Source of the DNA: Trifolium pratense
Lineage: Eukaryota > Streptophyta > Magnoliopsida > Fabales > Fabaceae
DNA length: 64,000 nt
Assembly: GCF_020283565.1 (NCBI RefSeq)
Contig: NC_060060.1
Coordinates: forward strand, 59,939,257 to 60,003,256
Reading direction: 5' to 3'
Position 1 is the stretch's first letter, and the number at the start of each line of letters is the position of its first letter. The notes under the pieces were generated by a model that did no database searches, was not told the DNA's origin, and saw only the letters and a program-made list of their open reading frames with translations. Below are positions 35,270 to 45,840 of this stretch, one piece after another. Made by a program: the position numbers and the translations under genes.

Positions 35270-35445
35270 AGTGCAAACTGAGTTTGCACTCTACATACGC
35301 GAACCGTGTTTGAGTTCGTACTCTAATTAGCATACTGAGTTCAGGTTCACACTTTAAGTAGCGAATTGTGTTCGAATTCGCACTCTAAGTAGCAAACTGT
35401 GTTCGAGTTCGTATTTTAGGTGTGAATGCAGTTCGCTTCCTAGAT
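35270..35445. repeat. Minisatellite with a unit of about 31 bp
   Basis: About five diverged units are built on TGTGTTCGAGTTCGCACTCT followed by AAGTAGCGAAC. A related single motif occurs near 31080. Confidence 0.75.
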
Positions 35446-35920
35446 GGCGAGGGTGTATTTTGATTATTTTTGGAGGTGCATGAGAAATTGTTGGGGCACG
35501 AAAAGAATAACTCCTTAATTAATTTTTCTTTTCCCCAAATGAAATGAGTAGTATAACCGGATAGATCGTGGGCTTGATTGATTGGCCATTAGGAAGCCCA
35601 ATCTAACTTGGTTTGAAAACATCCCTTCCGTAATTTGCACCCACTCATTCATTATTGTAGATTTTGTCAGTGGTCTATAAATTTTCATTTTCCTAAAAAA
35701 AACATTTTCAAATTATTGTGAAAAAAGTAATTCATTCATAATTTTTTTTTATGTTATTCTATATAATTAAAAGTTTTAAATATTTTGTTTGATTCAAAAA
35801 AAAGTTTTAAATAGTTGTGTCATAAGTTTGCATAACAAAACAAAACACACACACATAGACAAGAAAAGCACAGATATATTACATAAGTATTTGATAAGCA
35901 TGAGTGACCGATGTCTAATA

Positions 35921-35996
35921 ATCTTCCAAAGGATTCTTCTAACGCAATAAGCTTGAGGAGGTGAAGAAGTTTAGAAGAATCCTTTGGGGATAAGAT
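35921..35996 (+). other. Hairpin-forming inverted repeat (small-RNA precursor candidate)
   Basis: AAAGGATTCTTCTAA (35928-35942) pairs perfectly with TTAGAAGAATCCTTT (35971-35985). An ATCTT/AAGAT pairing extends it beyond a bulge. The loop is 28 bases. No known miRNA is recognised. Confidence 0.5.
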
Positions 35997-36192
35997 TCAC
36001 CACCATTCATTTCAATCTAATTAAAACTATACTATGACATACTAGTATAGACAAGACAAACAAGCTTTGATAATTGATAAAAAATTAAATTCGTTTTTGG
36101 AAATACTTGTTTTGAGAACAAAGATAACAATTTTATTTTCAGGTTTTTTTTGGTTAAATTTAAATATTCTTGAGATTTTTTATTAGAATTTA

Positions 36193-36340
36193 ATTGATAT
36201 ACACTGACAATGTAAAATTATTTAACATATGCGTCCAATAATATACTAACATACCATGTGTTGTGTTGATGTGACAACACATCATTAGATGCATGTGCAA
36301 AAAATATTTACACTTATAGTATATACAAATTAAACTTTTT
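36193..36340. repeat. Foldback MITE-like element next to the copia insertion
   Basis: The left arm (from TTGATATACACTGACAATGT) and the right arm in reverse complement (from TTTGTATATACTATAAGTGT) align as imperfect inverted repeats. The layout resembles 2885-3055. Confidence 0.45.
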
Positions 36341-36368
36341 TTTATTAAATAGAAGTTAATTGGTATAT

Positions 36369-36556
36369 TGTTATGAATAATTTGGTGGATGTCAATTAAG
36401 CATTGACCCATTCCACTGGCCCATTATATTGTCCTATAAATAGGACTTGTATTGTCATGTAAACATACACCTTGATGAGAATAATACAATCTCTATTCTT
36501 TCTCTCTTCTCTCCTCTATACTTATATATTATTACTATTACTTATATTTCATAACA
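36369..36556 (+). repeat. 5' LTR of the copia element
   Basis: It begins TGTTATGAATAA and ends CATAACA. A TATA-like CCTATAAATAGG lies near its middle (about 36433-36444), the likely promoter of the element transcript. Confidence 0.93.
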
Positions 36557-36574
36557 CGTTATCAGCACGAGCTT
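36557..36574 (+). other. Putative primer-binding site
   Basis: CGTTATCAGCACGAG follows the 5' LTR directly, where a tRNA primer site is expected. The tRNA was not identified. Confidence 0.5.
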
Positions 36575-37007
36575 ACCAACTGAGGTACGCAATTCTTATT
36601 CTATTTTTATAAAATCACAAGTAGTTTTTTTTTATTTATTATTATATGATTATGAATCGTTTGAACCTTGTATACTTATAAAGATCAAATAATAATAATT
36701 AAAATTAAATAAATAAATAAGCATCATTTCTTTATGTATTTAATTGATTCAATGTTGTTTACGCTTCGTGATATCCGACATTTGTATGGTGAAGCATAAC
36801 ACTTTGATCATTAATATTACATAAAATGTTGATCAATTATTTATTTATTTATAATATGTATCTTGGATGTTTAATATTGTTTGAGTTTCGTGACCGACAA
36901 TAGTCTGGTGAAGCATCATTATGCTTCGTGACCGACACATGTATGGTGAAACATCGACACTTCGATCATCCAAAAGAACATAAACATGTTTAAGAATTCA
37001 TAATCTT

Positions 37008-37665
37008 GGTTCCTGAAGAACCTAGAAAGTTAATACTTGAATTCCCGAAGAATTCATAATCTTGGTTCCTAAAGAACCTATTCTTAGTTCCTGAAGAACT
37101 TAGACATTTAATACATGAATTCCCGAAGAATTCATAATCTTAGTTCCCGAAGAACTTAGAAAAAATTAATTTTGTTCCTGAAGAACTTACGAAATATCAC
37201 CATTTATCACCATGCATCCCTAATGGATTGCACATCAAAAATATTTTTATGTGTTATATAGTTCCTGAAGAACTAATAAAGCAACTTCTTTTTCTCTTCA
37301 ATGAATTCTAGATGAATTCAATATTCCTACATCCTTGAAGAATTGTAAATTGATAGTGATTTATTATATAGTTCATGAAGAACTCAATGGATAAAATTGT
37401 AAAATTCAATTGCTAAGTAAATTTCACAAAAAGCATGTAGCATGAATCGCACCGTTTTTACGGCCTTACAGATTTAATTTATGAATTCCCGAAGAATTCA
37501 AAAGCATAGTTCTTGAAGAACTCAACAATATTCTATGTCAATTCCTAAAGAATTCAAAAGCATAGTTCCTAAAGAACTCATATTATTCTCTATGAATTCC
37601 TAAGAATTCAAAAGGGTGGTTCATGAAGAACTCAAGATTATTCCGTGTGAATTCTAGAAGAATTC
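37008..37665 (+). repeat. Array of about 17 short palindromic motifs in the copia leader
   Basis: Two alternating imperfect palindromes, AGTTCCTGAAGAACT and GAATTCCCGAAGAATTC, recur with variants at about 37014, 37041, 37060, 37087, 37116, 37141, 37171, 37259, 37302, 37368, 37482, 37507, 37539, 37562, 37592, 37618 and 37647. Confidence 0.9.
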
Positions 37666-38529
37666 AATAATTTAGTACACTACTAATACATTCATATGTC
37701 ATTCATATGTACCGTAAAAAAAAAAAAGTCATTCATATGTTAATTTGGTCAATCAATCTCATTGAAAACAATTGAATGCCTTTTATTTCTTTCTTTTATT
37801 GTTTTCAATTTATTACATTATCGGTTAATGAAGTATTATGATTGATTCATCTGAAATTAAATGATTTGTTTTGAAAATAAAACTAGTTGATTTGACAAAT
37901 TTTTAAATATCAATTAAAATATCATATCGTTTAATTTCTTTTGTGATTTCTATTAGCCAAATTTTTGTAATTGTGATACTACCTATTACTTTTGGGATTT
38001 TTGCAAGATGAAATCAACTTGACCTTTTAAATCATGAATTAAGGGATTATTTATTTACATTATTTTTGACAATTGTGATGTTTCCTGTTACTTTCATATA
38101 CTAAGTTTGAATGTTACTAAAATAAAAGGTGTGCATGACTTAATACTTTATTCATTTTATACGATAATTTTGTTCTTTGTGTTATTATGAATTAATTCAG
38201 CTACTACAATGCTTAAGGTATGAATTGTGTCTTATTAAGGAAATATTTTTCTTCCATAATAAATCAATTTGATTGATTTTTTTTACTTTTGGAAATAAAA
38301 TTATAATTCATACCTTAAACATATTTTTTTTCTTTAGGAAATAAATTTAATTATAATTTAGACCCAGAATATTTTTTTTTATATATTCAATTCAAGAATA
38401 TTTGTTTGATATTAATATCATATCCTTGGTTTATGGGATTTGAATTTATTTTGTGAAATTTTTAAATATTTGGTGTTGATTGAATGTGAGAACTGAAAAT
38501 CATATATAATTTTAAACTACTAGAACTTT

Positions 38530-38550
38530 GACCCATGCGGTGCATGGGTC
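38530..38550. repeat. Hairpin GACCCATGC/GCATGGGTC inside the copia element
   Basis: A 9-bp perfect stem with a 3-base loop. It resembles the hairpin at 55421-55442 and may mark one end of a nested element of unknown class. Confidence 0.5.
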
Positions 38551-39577
38551 TAATTAGGTGTAATTTGTAACAAATAAAAAATAAAATACAAAAATTCTAA
38601 GAGCATTTTCAATAACAGTAGTATAGGGAATTTCATGGACTAATTATTCTATATTTGTTTATGTGCTTATTTTATATTTTATATATTTTTTAAATAATTT
38701 TGGAACCTCATCGTTTTGTTTACTTATTAAAAAAAATTGCTGATAACTAAAGGTTAAAAAATTGATGATAATTAAAGGTTAAAAAAAAATTAAAGACATA
38801 ATCAAGAACATAAACTTAAGTAGACATCCATAAATAAATAAAAATTGTGATTAATTCCGCCGTTCAAATTTATTGAAAACGGGGTTAACATATTAGGATT
38901 CCTAAATTCTTTCATAATTGAAGCACATGTTTTAGCGGTTGAAAGATTTTATTGTAAATGCAAGTTCGATGACAAATCTGTATTTTTTTAATATAAAGCT
39001 GCAATAAAAAGAAAGAGAAAATAAGAGGGGAAAAAATTTGGTTTAGGGTTAGCTTATGTTAGTAAGCTTATAATATAAGAGATTATTGGTTTTTAATTGT
39101 TTAAATTGTGCAATGAAAATTGATGGTGCTTAATTGTCGTATGAAATCTTTCTTATGAAAGTTGATGGAGCTTAACACTTTGTGGACATGATTTAAATCA
39201 CAATTGGTCTGCTAGTGCATATTGTATCAATTGATCATCGGTTAATATTAAATCTGCAATGTTAAAATCAAAATAATTAATGTGATTAGTGACATGACTA
39301 TGGTTGTGTTTGGTTGTATTGCAAAAAAAAATTGATTTAGCAGAATTGAGTTTGATAATAACTTTTCAAATTACACGTGATAATAACTTTCCAAATCTCA
39401 CATGATAATTATTCTCTAAATTTATGATCCGGTAGAAAAAAAATCATTGATCAGGAAAGACATAAAAATATTTTGTGATGAATAATATAGTCAACAATAA
39501 TTTTGATATGATATACTTTTAAAATTGATGGTGCTTATCAATTATTGCACATAATTTTAATCACAATTGGTATACTT

Positions 39578-39645
39578 GCCATAGTGGTTGGAAATATTGC
39601 CTTGCATTGAAGGTTTGCGGGTTCGAATCCTAGTCAAGACAAAAT
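39578..39645 (+). repeat. tRNA-like SINE fragment nested in the copia element
   Basis: Box-A-like CATAGTGGTTGGAAATA is followed by box-B-like GGGTTCGAATCC. A T/A-rich stretch follows. The acceptor stem does not pair. Confidence 0.5.
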
Positions 39646-41499
39646 TATATTTTTTTTAATAAAAATTACAAGATAAAATGGAGGGAAACAGGAAAACAAA
39701 TTAGGGTTTAGAGTTTGCTTGTGTATACAAGCTTATAATATAAAAGATATAATCTCACGATTTGAGTCTAAAATATTATATGAGAAACTCTTTTTTACTT
39801 TAAAAGTTGTAACACTAATGTTAATTATTTTGTTAAAGTGTTCTATTTGGAAATTTATTTTAGGCTCAATTTTGTTAATTATTACGCCAAATTTTTTTAC
39901 GATAATTATTACACCAAATGTTATTTATATGAATATTTGTAAATATTTTGTAAATTTTATATTGTCTTGTTATTTGAATATTCACTTGCAAATTGTTATT
40001 GAAATTATTATTTTGAGGAACTATTAAGACAATTGAGTATTAAATTATCCTTACATTGATTTATTATAAGAGTTTTTCTTTTATTATTATACATTGGTTT
40101 GCCGTTGATTTGTGGCTATTTGAGATGACTTGTAAAGTCATCAAAATTTATTGGCTCCATTTGTAAGGAAGAATTCAAGTGGCAACCTGAAGTTTGCTTG
40201 GAGCTCATTTATATAAATGTACCAATGATTGGTAAAGGCACTCACTCGCTAATATGATGAAACGTTTTTAAACGGACATAAAATGACAATAGTAACAATT
40301 CAGCCCAATAATAAGGGAGATGTTGATTTGCAGAACAATTGATTGCATAAGTATAATCTTCTTGTCATTCATATATGAATATCAATATGGAAACAAGAAA
40401 TGAAGAGATGTTGGATATCTCTATATATTACTACACATATTTTGGATAAATTAAGTGTAATGAAAAAGTTATAAACCAGAAGTTTATACTACACTTTTAT
40501 ATATAATAATGCAATTGAAGCACAAATTATTGTAAACCAGAAGTTTACAAATCATATTAAATTTATTGTTGGCAATACCGGTTGGGTCATCCCGGATTTA
40601 TTATGATGGAAAAAAAAAACTATAAATATATAGTTAAGGGCCTGAAGTTCCTTCATTCTAATAATTTTTATAGGTTACTAATTCCCAAAAGAAATTGATA
40701 ATTTGAGATTTTTGACCATTTAGATATTTTGTGACTTGAATTGATGCATCAACTAAATTGGTCACATGCATGTTTACTCACAACCAGAAGTTTGTGAGTT
40801 TGTTTTCGCAAATAGTTTTGCTAAGATCTCATTTTCTAAATTCTTAGAAAATATTTGATAAGTATCGTATATCAATTGAAATCGATATCAAATAGAATAT
40901 GATCATACCAAAAAATGGACTAGAAGATCCATTCTTTAGACGTCTAAAGTAATTACATGATTGATACTTATGAGATCATAACTTCTAATTTATATTTTGG
41001 GAACATTCAAACATGTATATTGAGATACTAATTCGCATCAAGCCAACTAGTTATTATAAGTTCTCCCCTAATTTACAATTTGAACTTTGTTTATAAACAT
41101 GATTCCCATATAAGCATTGTTGGATGTGTTGTGTATGTGCAATTGCTCCAATAGAATGCATTTAAACGGTTCTTAAAGAATATTGGGAAAATGTATTTGA
41201 TATGAATCTCCATCTATTATAAATCATCTTGAGCCAAAAATTGGAGAATTATTTACAGTCCTGTAGGCTGATTTTCAAGTGATGAATTAATTTTCCTAAT
41301 ATAGTGATGAATTAATTTTCCCAATATTAGGGGGGAGAATAAGCAGCTGAAAAATATGAACCAGAAGTTCAAATGAATCACTTGAAATAAATTAATGTTA
41401 TTATCTCACATTGATCCTCATAGTTTGAATCAAATGTTCAAAATATAAATCATTTGCAAAATTTATGAGATCAACTATTTAGCTGCTAATGCTCCAAAC

Positions 41500-43320
41500 A
41501 AAATGGATGTCCCTGTTTGACAATCTTATTTTGCAAATCAGTATTAACCACCCTGAAGTGTGGTAGATCAGTCGGTTCCAACGATAAAAATCCTCAAATA
41601 AGAAAAGAAGCTAAAAAGAAAGATGACCCAAGTGAGGATATGAAAACTTCAAAAGAGTATTTGACATAATTGAGTTTTAAGTTCTAGAAGAACTTCTCAG
41701 GTACCTGAAATTTATGATAATAAAGAAATCTTGACGAATTATGTCATGAATGAAAATTATGTCATGAATGGAATATGATGGAACCGAAAGGAAGTCAACG
41801 TTGATGATATTTTTATATATAATATAGCGCTATTTGTGAAAAGAGTTAATGAGGATCATGAACTAAATTCTATTGAGAATTATAGACAATGATTGTCTAA
41901 ATGAAAACGCAATTGCTACGTAATTAAAATCACTTTGCAAAGTGAAGATTTTTGGACCAGCAGTCCATACACCTGAAGATGTAAAACATGATAGATACGA
42001 ATTAATTTTCGTGTGAATAGAAAATGTTGACATACAAACATTAAAAGCTTGATTTTTTTATTCAAGCATATTGGTAAAAGTTTGCCATTGAATGTGAAGA
42101 GAAATATTTACCTGAAGTGAAATCAAAATCCTTCTCTTACTTGATTAAGTCTTACTTGATTAAGTTTATTAACACATGGAAAATTCAATTTATTTGAAAA
42201 ATGTGTCACGATATATTTGTATGGCTCACTTGTTAGTGTGAATTATATAAAACTCCTTGGAGGATTTAATTTCCACGAGACATACATTTCAAACTATTTG
42301 AGAAAAGAAAATATACAAATATTTAAAGTTTGACTCATTATTAAAGAATAATGATAAACGTCTATCTTTAATTTTCAAGAGACATATTCACCTGAAGTGA
42401 ATTCAGAACTTCTTTATAATTGATTAAGTTTAGTATATGTATTTGAATGGCTCACTTAATAATGATGATTACATGAAAATCATCTCACTTGATAATTATA
42501 TGAAAATCCCAAAAAGATTTAATTTTCGTGAGACACATATATCAAACTATTGGAAAGGTGACTTAATAAACATGAATAAGCCTCCTTAAATACTCGAGTA
42601 ATATATATATGCATATTGTATAATATTCTTGTTGAATATTTTCAAGTGAGAAATATGAAAATGACAATTTGTTCATTTTACGAAAATATTTGACAATGAA
42701 TTTTTTTATATCTATGTTGATGATAAAAATATCATCAAGAGACTCCTTAAGAGCTTGAAATATTGTCATTTCTTACAAAATAAGTATTTGAAGAATATTT
42801 TAGAGTTCGAGTAAATGATGAAGAACTAATTGGTCCTGAAGTACCACATTTTAGTTCAATTGGGGTCAAATACATTATGGACCTATTATTTGTTGTCAAT
42901 ATATCATCGAGTATATATTTTGTTATTTTAGATATGCAGGTAATTTGTTTAATCCTCGTAAAGGTATAGATCACAAACAAACTATATGTTCACATGAAGA
43001 AGTACAATTACTCATGGAGATCTATGAAACAAACAACAATAACAATATCATGAAGAAAAAAAAATGACGAGGAAAGTTGAGGAGTATAGAAGATAAATCA
43101 AGAATGTGATTTGGTTGAAGTGTGTCATTCATCATATACAAGAATTTGTGAGTTTTCTTCTAAAGGGTTCTTGCAATGATTCAACATGAAGATAATGTCG
43201 CACAAACTACATATTTGGAGAAGATTATATGATAAAGAAGATAAGACATGTCTTTCTACAAAGTCAGCTTCAAGTAAAACTTTTGAGCAATTACTACAAC
43301 TACATAAGATTATTTGATTT
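41500..43320 (+). pseudogene. Copia pol remnant (integrase end, RT, RNase H), many stops
   Basis: Fragments in the family order are readable: NAPNKMDVPV; VGSNDKNPQIRKEAKKKDD (usual GRPIGSKDKNPRKRK); WNRKEVNVDDIFIYNIAL and VNEDHELNSIENYRQ; KIFGPAVHTPEDVKHD. Further on is a decayed YADAG...RSQT RNase H stretch near 42930-42990. Stops, frame changes and missing blocks occur throughout, for example after MDVPV and after KEYLT. The catalytic RT box YVDD is not seen. Confidence 0.8.
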
Positions 43321-43369
43321 TCTTCGTCTCATATATAATTGTCTTTATGAGGGGGAGATATAAATATGT

Positions 43370-43552
43370 TCTGCACTCTTTTTCCCTTAACCATGGTTTT
43401 GTCCCACTGGGTTTTCCTGGTAAGGTTTTTAATGAGGCAGTTCACACATAAAAGATGATGTACTCTTTTTCCTTCACTAGGATTTTTTCCCAATGGGTTT
43501 TCTCTAGTAAGGTTTTAACGAGAGATATCCTCGATGGACATCCAAGGGGGAG
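43370..43552 (+). other. Copia 3' untranslated region and polypurine tract
   Basis: Two similar blocks of about 80 bp, each with an ACTCTTTTTCC start and GGGTTTTC...AGTAAGGTTTT, precede the purine run AAGGGGGAG at 43544-43552. Confidence 0.75.
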
Positions 43553-43734
43553 TGTTATGAATAATTTGGTGGATGTCAATTAAGCATTGACCCATTCCAC
43601 TGGCCCATTATATTGTCCTATAAATAGGACTTGTATTGTCATGTAAACATACACCTTGATGAGAATAATACAATCTCTATTCTTTCTCTCTTCTCTCCTC
43701 TATACTTATATATTATTACTATTACTTATATTTC

Positions 43735-43740
<6 letters not shown>
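43553..43740 (+). repeat. 3' LTR of the copia element
   Basis: It has the same length as the 5' LTR. By eye the only difference is the penultimate base (CA at the 5' LTR end, TA here). Confidence 0.93.

Positions 43741-43822
<82 letters not shown>
43741..43822. repeat. (TA)41 microsatellite
   Basis: An uninterrupted TA tract begins exactly at the copia 3' end. Confidence 0.97.
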
Positions 43823-43823
<1 letters not shown>

Positions 43824-44429
43824 CTTGTCATTCTCTTCGAACCATTATGTACAATAACTTTGGGGAACTTATTTGATTCGTTTAATTCTTTAATTTTATT
43901 CATTTCTATCAAAAATAAAATAGTTACACTCAATGCTAAATAATTCGGTCGCAGGAGATAATTTATTTTCCCATAAAAAATGCAATAATTTGTTTCATTC
44001 TATTTACATAATAATAAAAGGTGAATAGTCGGATTGAAACGCATAATTTTACGTGCTTAGATAATAAATTTTCGTGCCAAGAGTTCTACCAAAAAAAAAA
44101 AAAATTTCGTGCCAAGAGTAGCCGAACAAGTGCCATCAAATTACAAGTTTTTTAGGATATTTTTCTTTTTGTAATCTCCTCCATGGTGCTGGTATCCATA
44201 CACTGCCTAAGCTTGAATGACCTCTCATTTCCCTGACTAGCGCAGATGCGAGGAAGCGGGAGCAATTAAACAGCTGTGTGTGAGTTTCATCATCACATAG
44301 TTCGAACCCAAAAACTCGTAACCATATGTGAATTTTGGCGACACTTGTCGATTAGTTTACCATAATTATTTATTTGTTTTTTGTCAAATAGACGAAATAA
44401 CAAACCATTGAAAACTCAACACAGAAACT

Positions 44430-44515
44430 AAATGATTGAGGTTCAAACTCTGATCAATGTTCACGATGTTCGATTTAACAATTTCTACATTTCTATCGAC
44501 TGAGCTAACATTTAA
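44430..44515 (-). repeat. Degenerate tRNA-like SINE fragment
   Basis: On the minus strand, GTTAGCTCAGTCGATAG (box A) and GAGTTTGAACCTC (box B) are spaced as in a tRNA-derived head. No duplication was found. Confidence 0.45.
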
Positions 44516-44689
44516 GGAAAAAAATAAAAAAATATTACTGGACCAAAAATAAAAAATAGTATTTATTTATAAATAAATTGATTGGGCAAATATTGTTTCT
44601 ACACATGTTCCATGATGTTTCCCTATCTATAATCAATCAATCCATCGAATAGAACGAACCAGAAATAATATTACTACTAAACTTCTTCT

Positions 44690-44824
44690 TCTTTTTGTTT
44701 CATATCATTTCATTTTCGTTTCTTTCTTCTCTCTCTCTCTCATCACTCATTCCTTTAAGTTCAAGATAATCCAATCCAATTCAACACGTTTGTAATATAA
44801 ATCTTCTTATTCTTTTTCATCAAT

Positions 44825-44855
<31 letters not shown>

Positions 44856-45787
44856 GGATTTTCAACTAACCATTTCTTCCTTTTCTTGCCAGGTTTTTTC
44901 CATCTTCCACCACTCAAGGTTAGATTTCAATTATCATATATTCTTCTATAACGCAACTGGGTTTTCTTTAATTACCATTATTCAATCCAAAAAATTATTT
45001 TTTTCATAAACTCTTTGCGATCGGATCCGGTTGCAGTTGTTTGACTCACTAAGTTTTTTTTTTTTTTGGTTATGAAGAGACTGTTAAATGGATTTTGCGG
45101 CAATTATTCTTTAGATTAAGTGAGAACCAAATTATCCCAAAAGTTGTGTTCTTTAGGTTTTTTCCTTTTTTGTTCTTGTTGAATCTTTTTTATTTAGCTT
45201 GGTGTATAAGGTTTTTTAATTTGGAAAAAGTTATGATGTATTCATTTAATGTACAGAATTTAAACCAGTTTGAATTGATACTATGTGCCTGTCAATTTCA
45301 AGTGGAACTTTTTTGCTTTTTAGCCATCCATTTTTTGTTATCCATGTGAATGAAATTCTTTTAAGTATTATAGGCTTTAATCTACACACAATTTTAGCTT
45401 TTAAAACTCGGTATCCGGCCTAAGGAGTGCATAATCTGGAGACCATTCCCACGGCCCACTAGCCGGGGCCCAATTGAAGTTAGAGTTTTGCTCTGTATGG
45501 ATTGACCCAACATAGGAATTGACACTGACAGGATTCGAACTTGAGACCTTGAGAGGAGCACACTCTGAGGTCCCCAAGTCTTCCTCTAATTTTGGTCTTA
45601 CAAACACATTAAAGTCAGGCTCAATGATAGAGGAGTTATTCATAATTAAGCACTGAAATGTCCTGTAATAATTTTTTTTATTAAGTTCATTGTAATTGAA
45701 TCTTATTACAATTACAAATTCACAATGTTATTAATACAGTAGCTGTTGTCTTGGGATGGTTCTCATATTTGTGCTCTATTGTTACAG
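44690..45787 (+). promoter_or_regulatory. 5' leader and 5' UTR intron of the S9 peptidase gene
   Basis: A pyrimidine-rich leader with (TCT) and (TTC)n tracts (44725-44855) ends in CACTCAAG followed by donor GTTAGA at about 44920. An acceptor TTACAG ends at 45787. The intron carries a SINE-like segment. The boundaries are inferred. Confidence 0.45.
45408..45650 (-). repeat. SINE-like repeat in the S9 peptidase leader intron
   Basis: The minus strand reads ACCTCAGAGTGTGCTCC, TCTCAAGTTCGAATCCTGTC (box B), then GGGCCCCGGCTAGTGGGCC and TAGGCCGGATACCGA. This combination is a common legume SINE pattern. Box A is weak. Confidence 0.6.
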
Positions 45788-45819
45788 TTCGACTTTAAAC
45801 CTGTCGGTGTATATCTCTA

Positions 45820-45840
45820 ATGCGATCAGTTGATGAATGA
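45820..45840 (+). promoter_or_regulatory. Upstream ORF overlapping the S9 peptidase start codon
   Basis: ATG CGA TCA GTT GAT GAA TGA begins 13 bases before the main ATG (45833) in another frame. Its stop ends at 45840, inside the main coding region. Confidence 0.55.

Larger units (their letters stand above)
36369..43740 (+). mobile_element. Ty1/copia-type LTR retrotransposon, complete in structure, coding-defective
   Basis: Two 188-bp direct repeats bound a 7372-bp element. TATAT flanks both sides (36364-36368 and 43741-43745), a plausible 5-bp target duplication, though the right copy merges with a (TA)n tract. The polypurine tract CCAAGGGGGAG lies just before the right LTR. Pol remnants on the plus strand (41500-43320) show the integrase/RT order of copia. 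No intact gag or pol frame exists, so the element is non-autonomous and would need proteins in trans. Confidence 0.93.

Noticed and set aside
37008..37665. CRISPR-like array
   Set aside because: The motifs are short palindromes at irregular spacing in a plant retrotransposon, without conserved-length repeats and spacers.
39719..40027. Plus-strand 102-codon frame in the copia element
   Set aside because: Ile/Leu/Phe-rich AT-driven frame, no match to gag or pol.
43733..43933. Frame of Tyr-Ile repeats
   Set aside because: Translation of the (TA)n tract.
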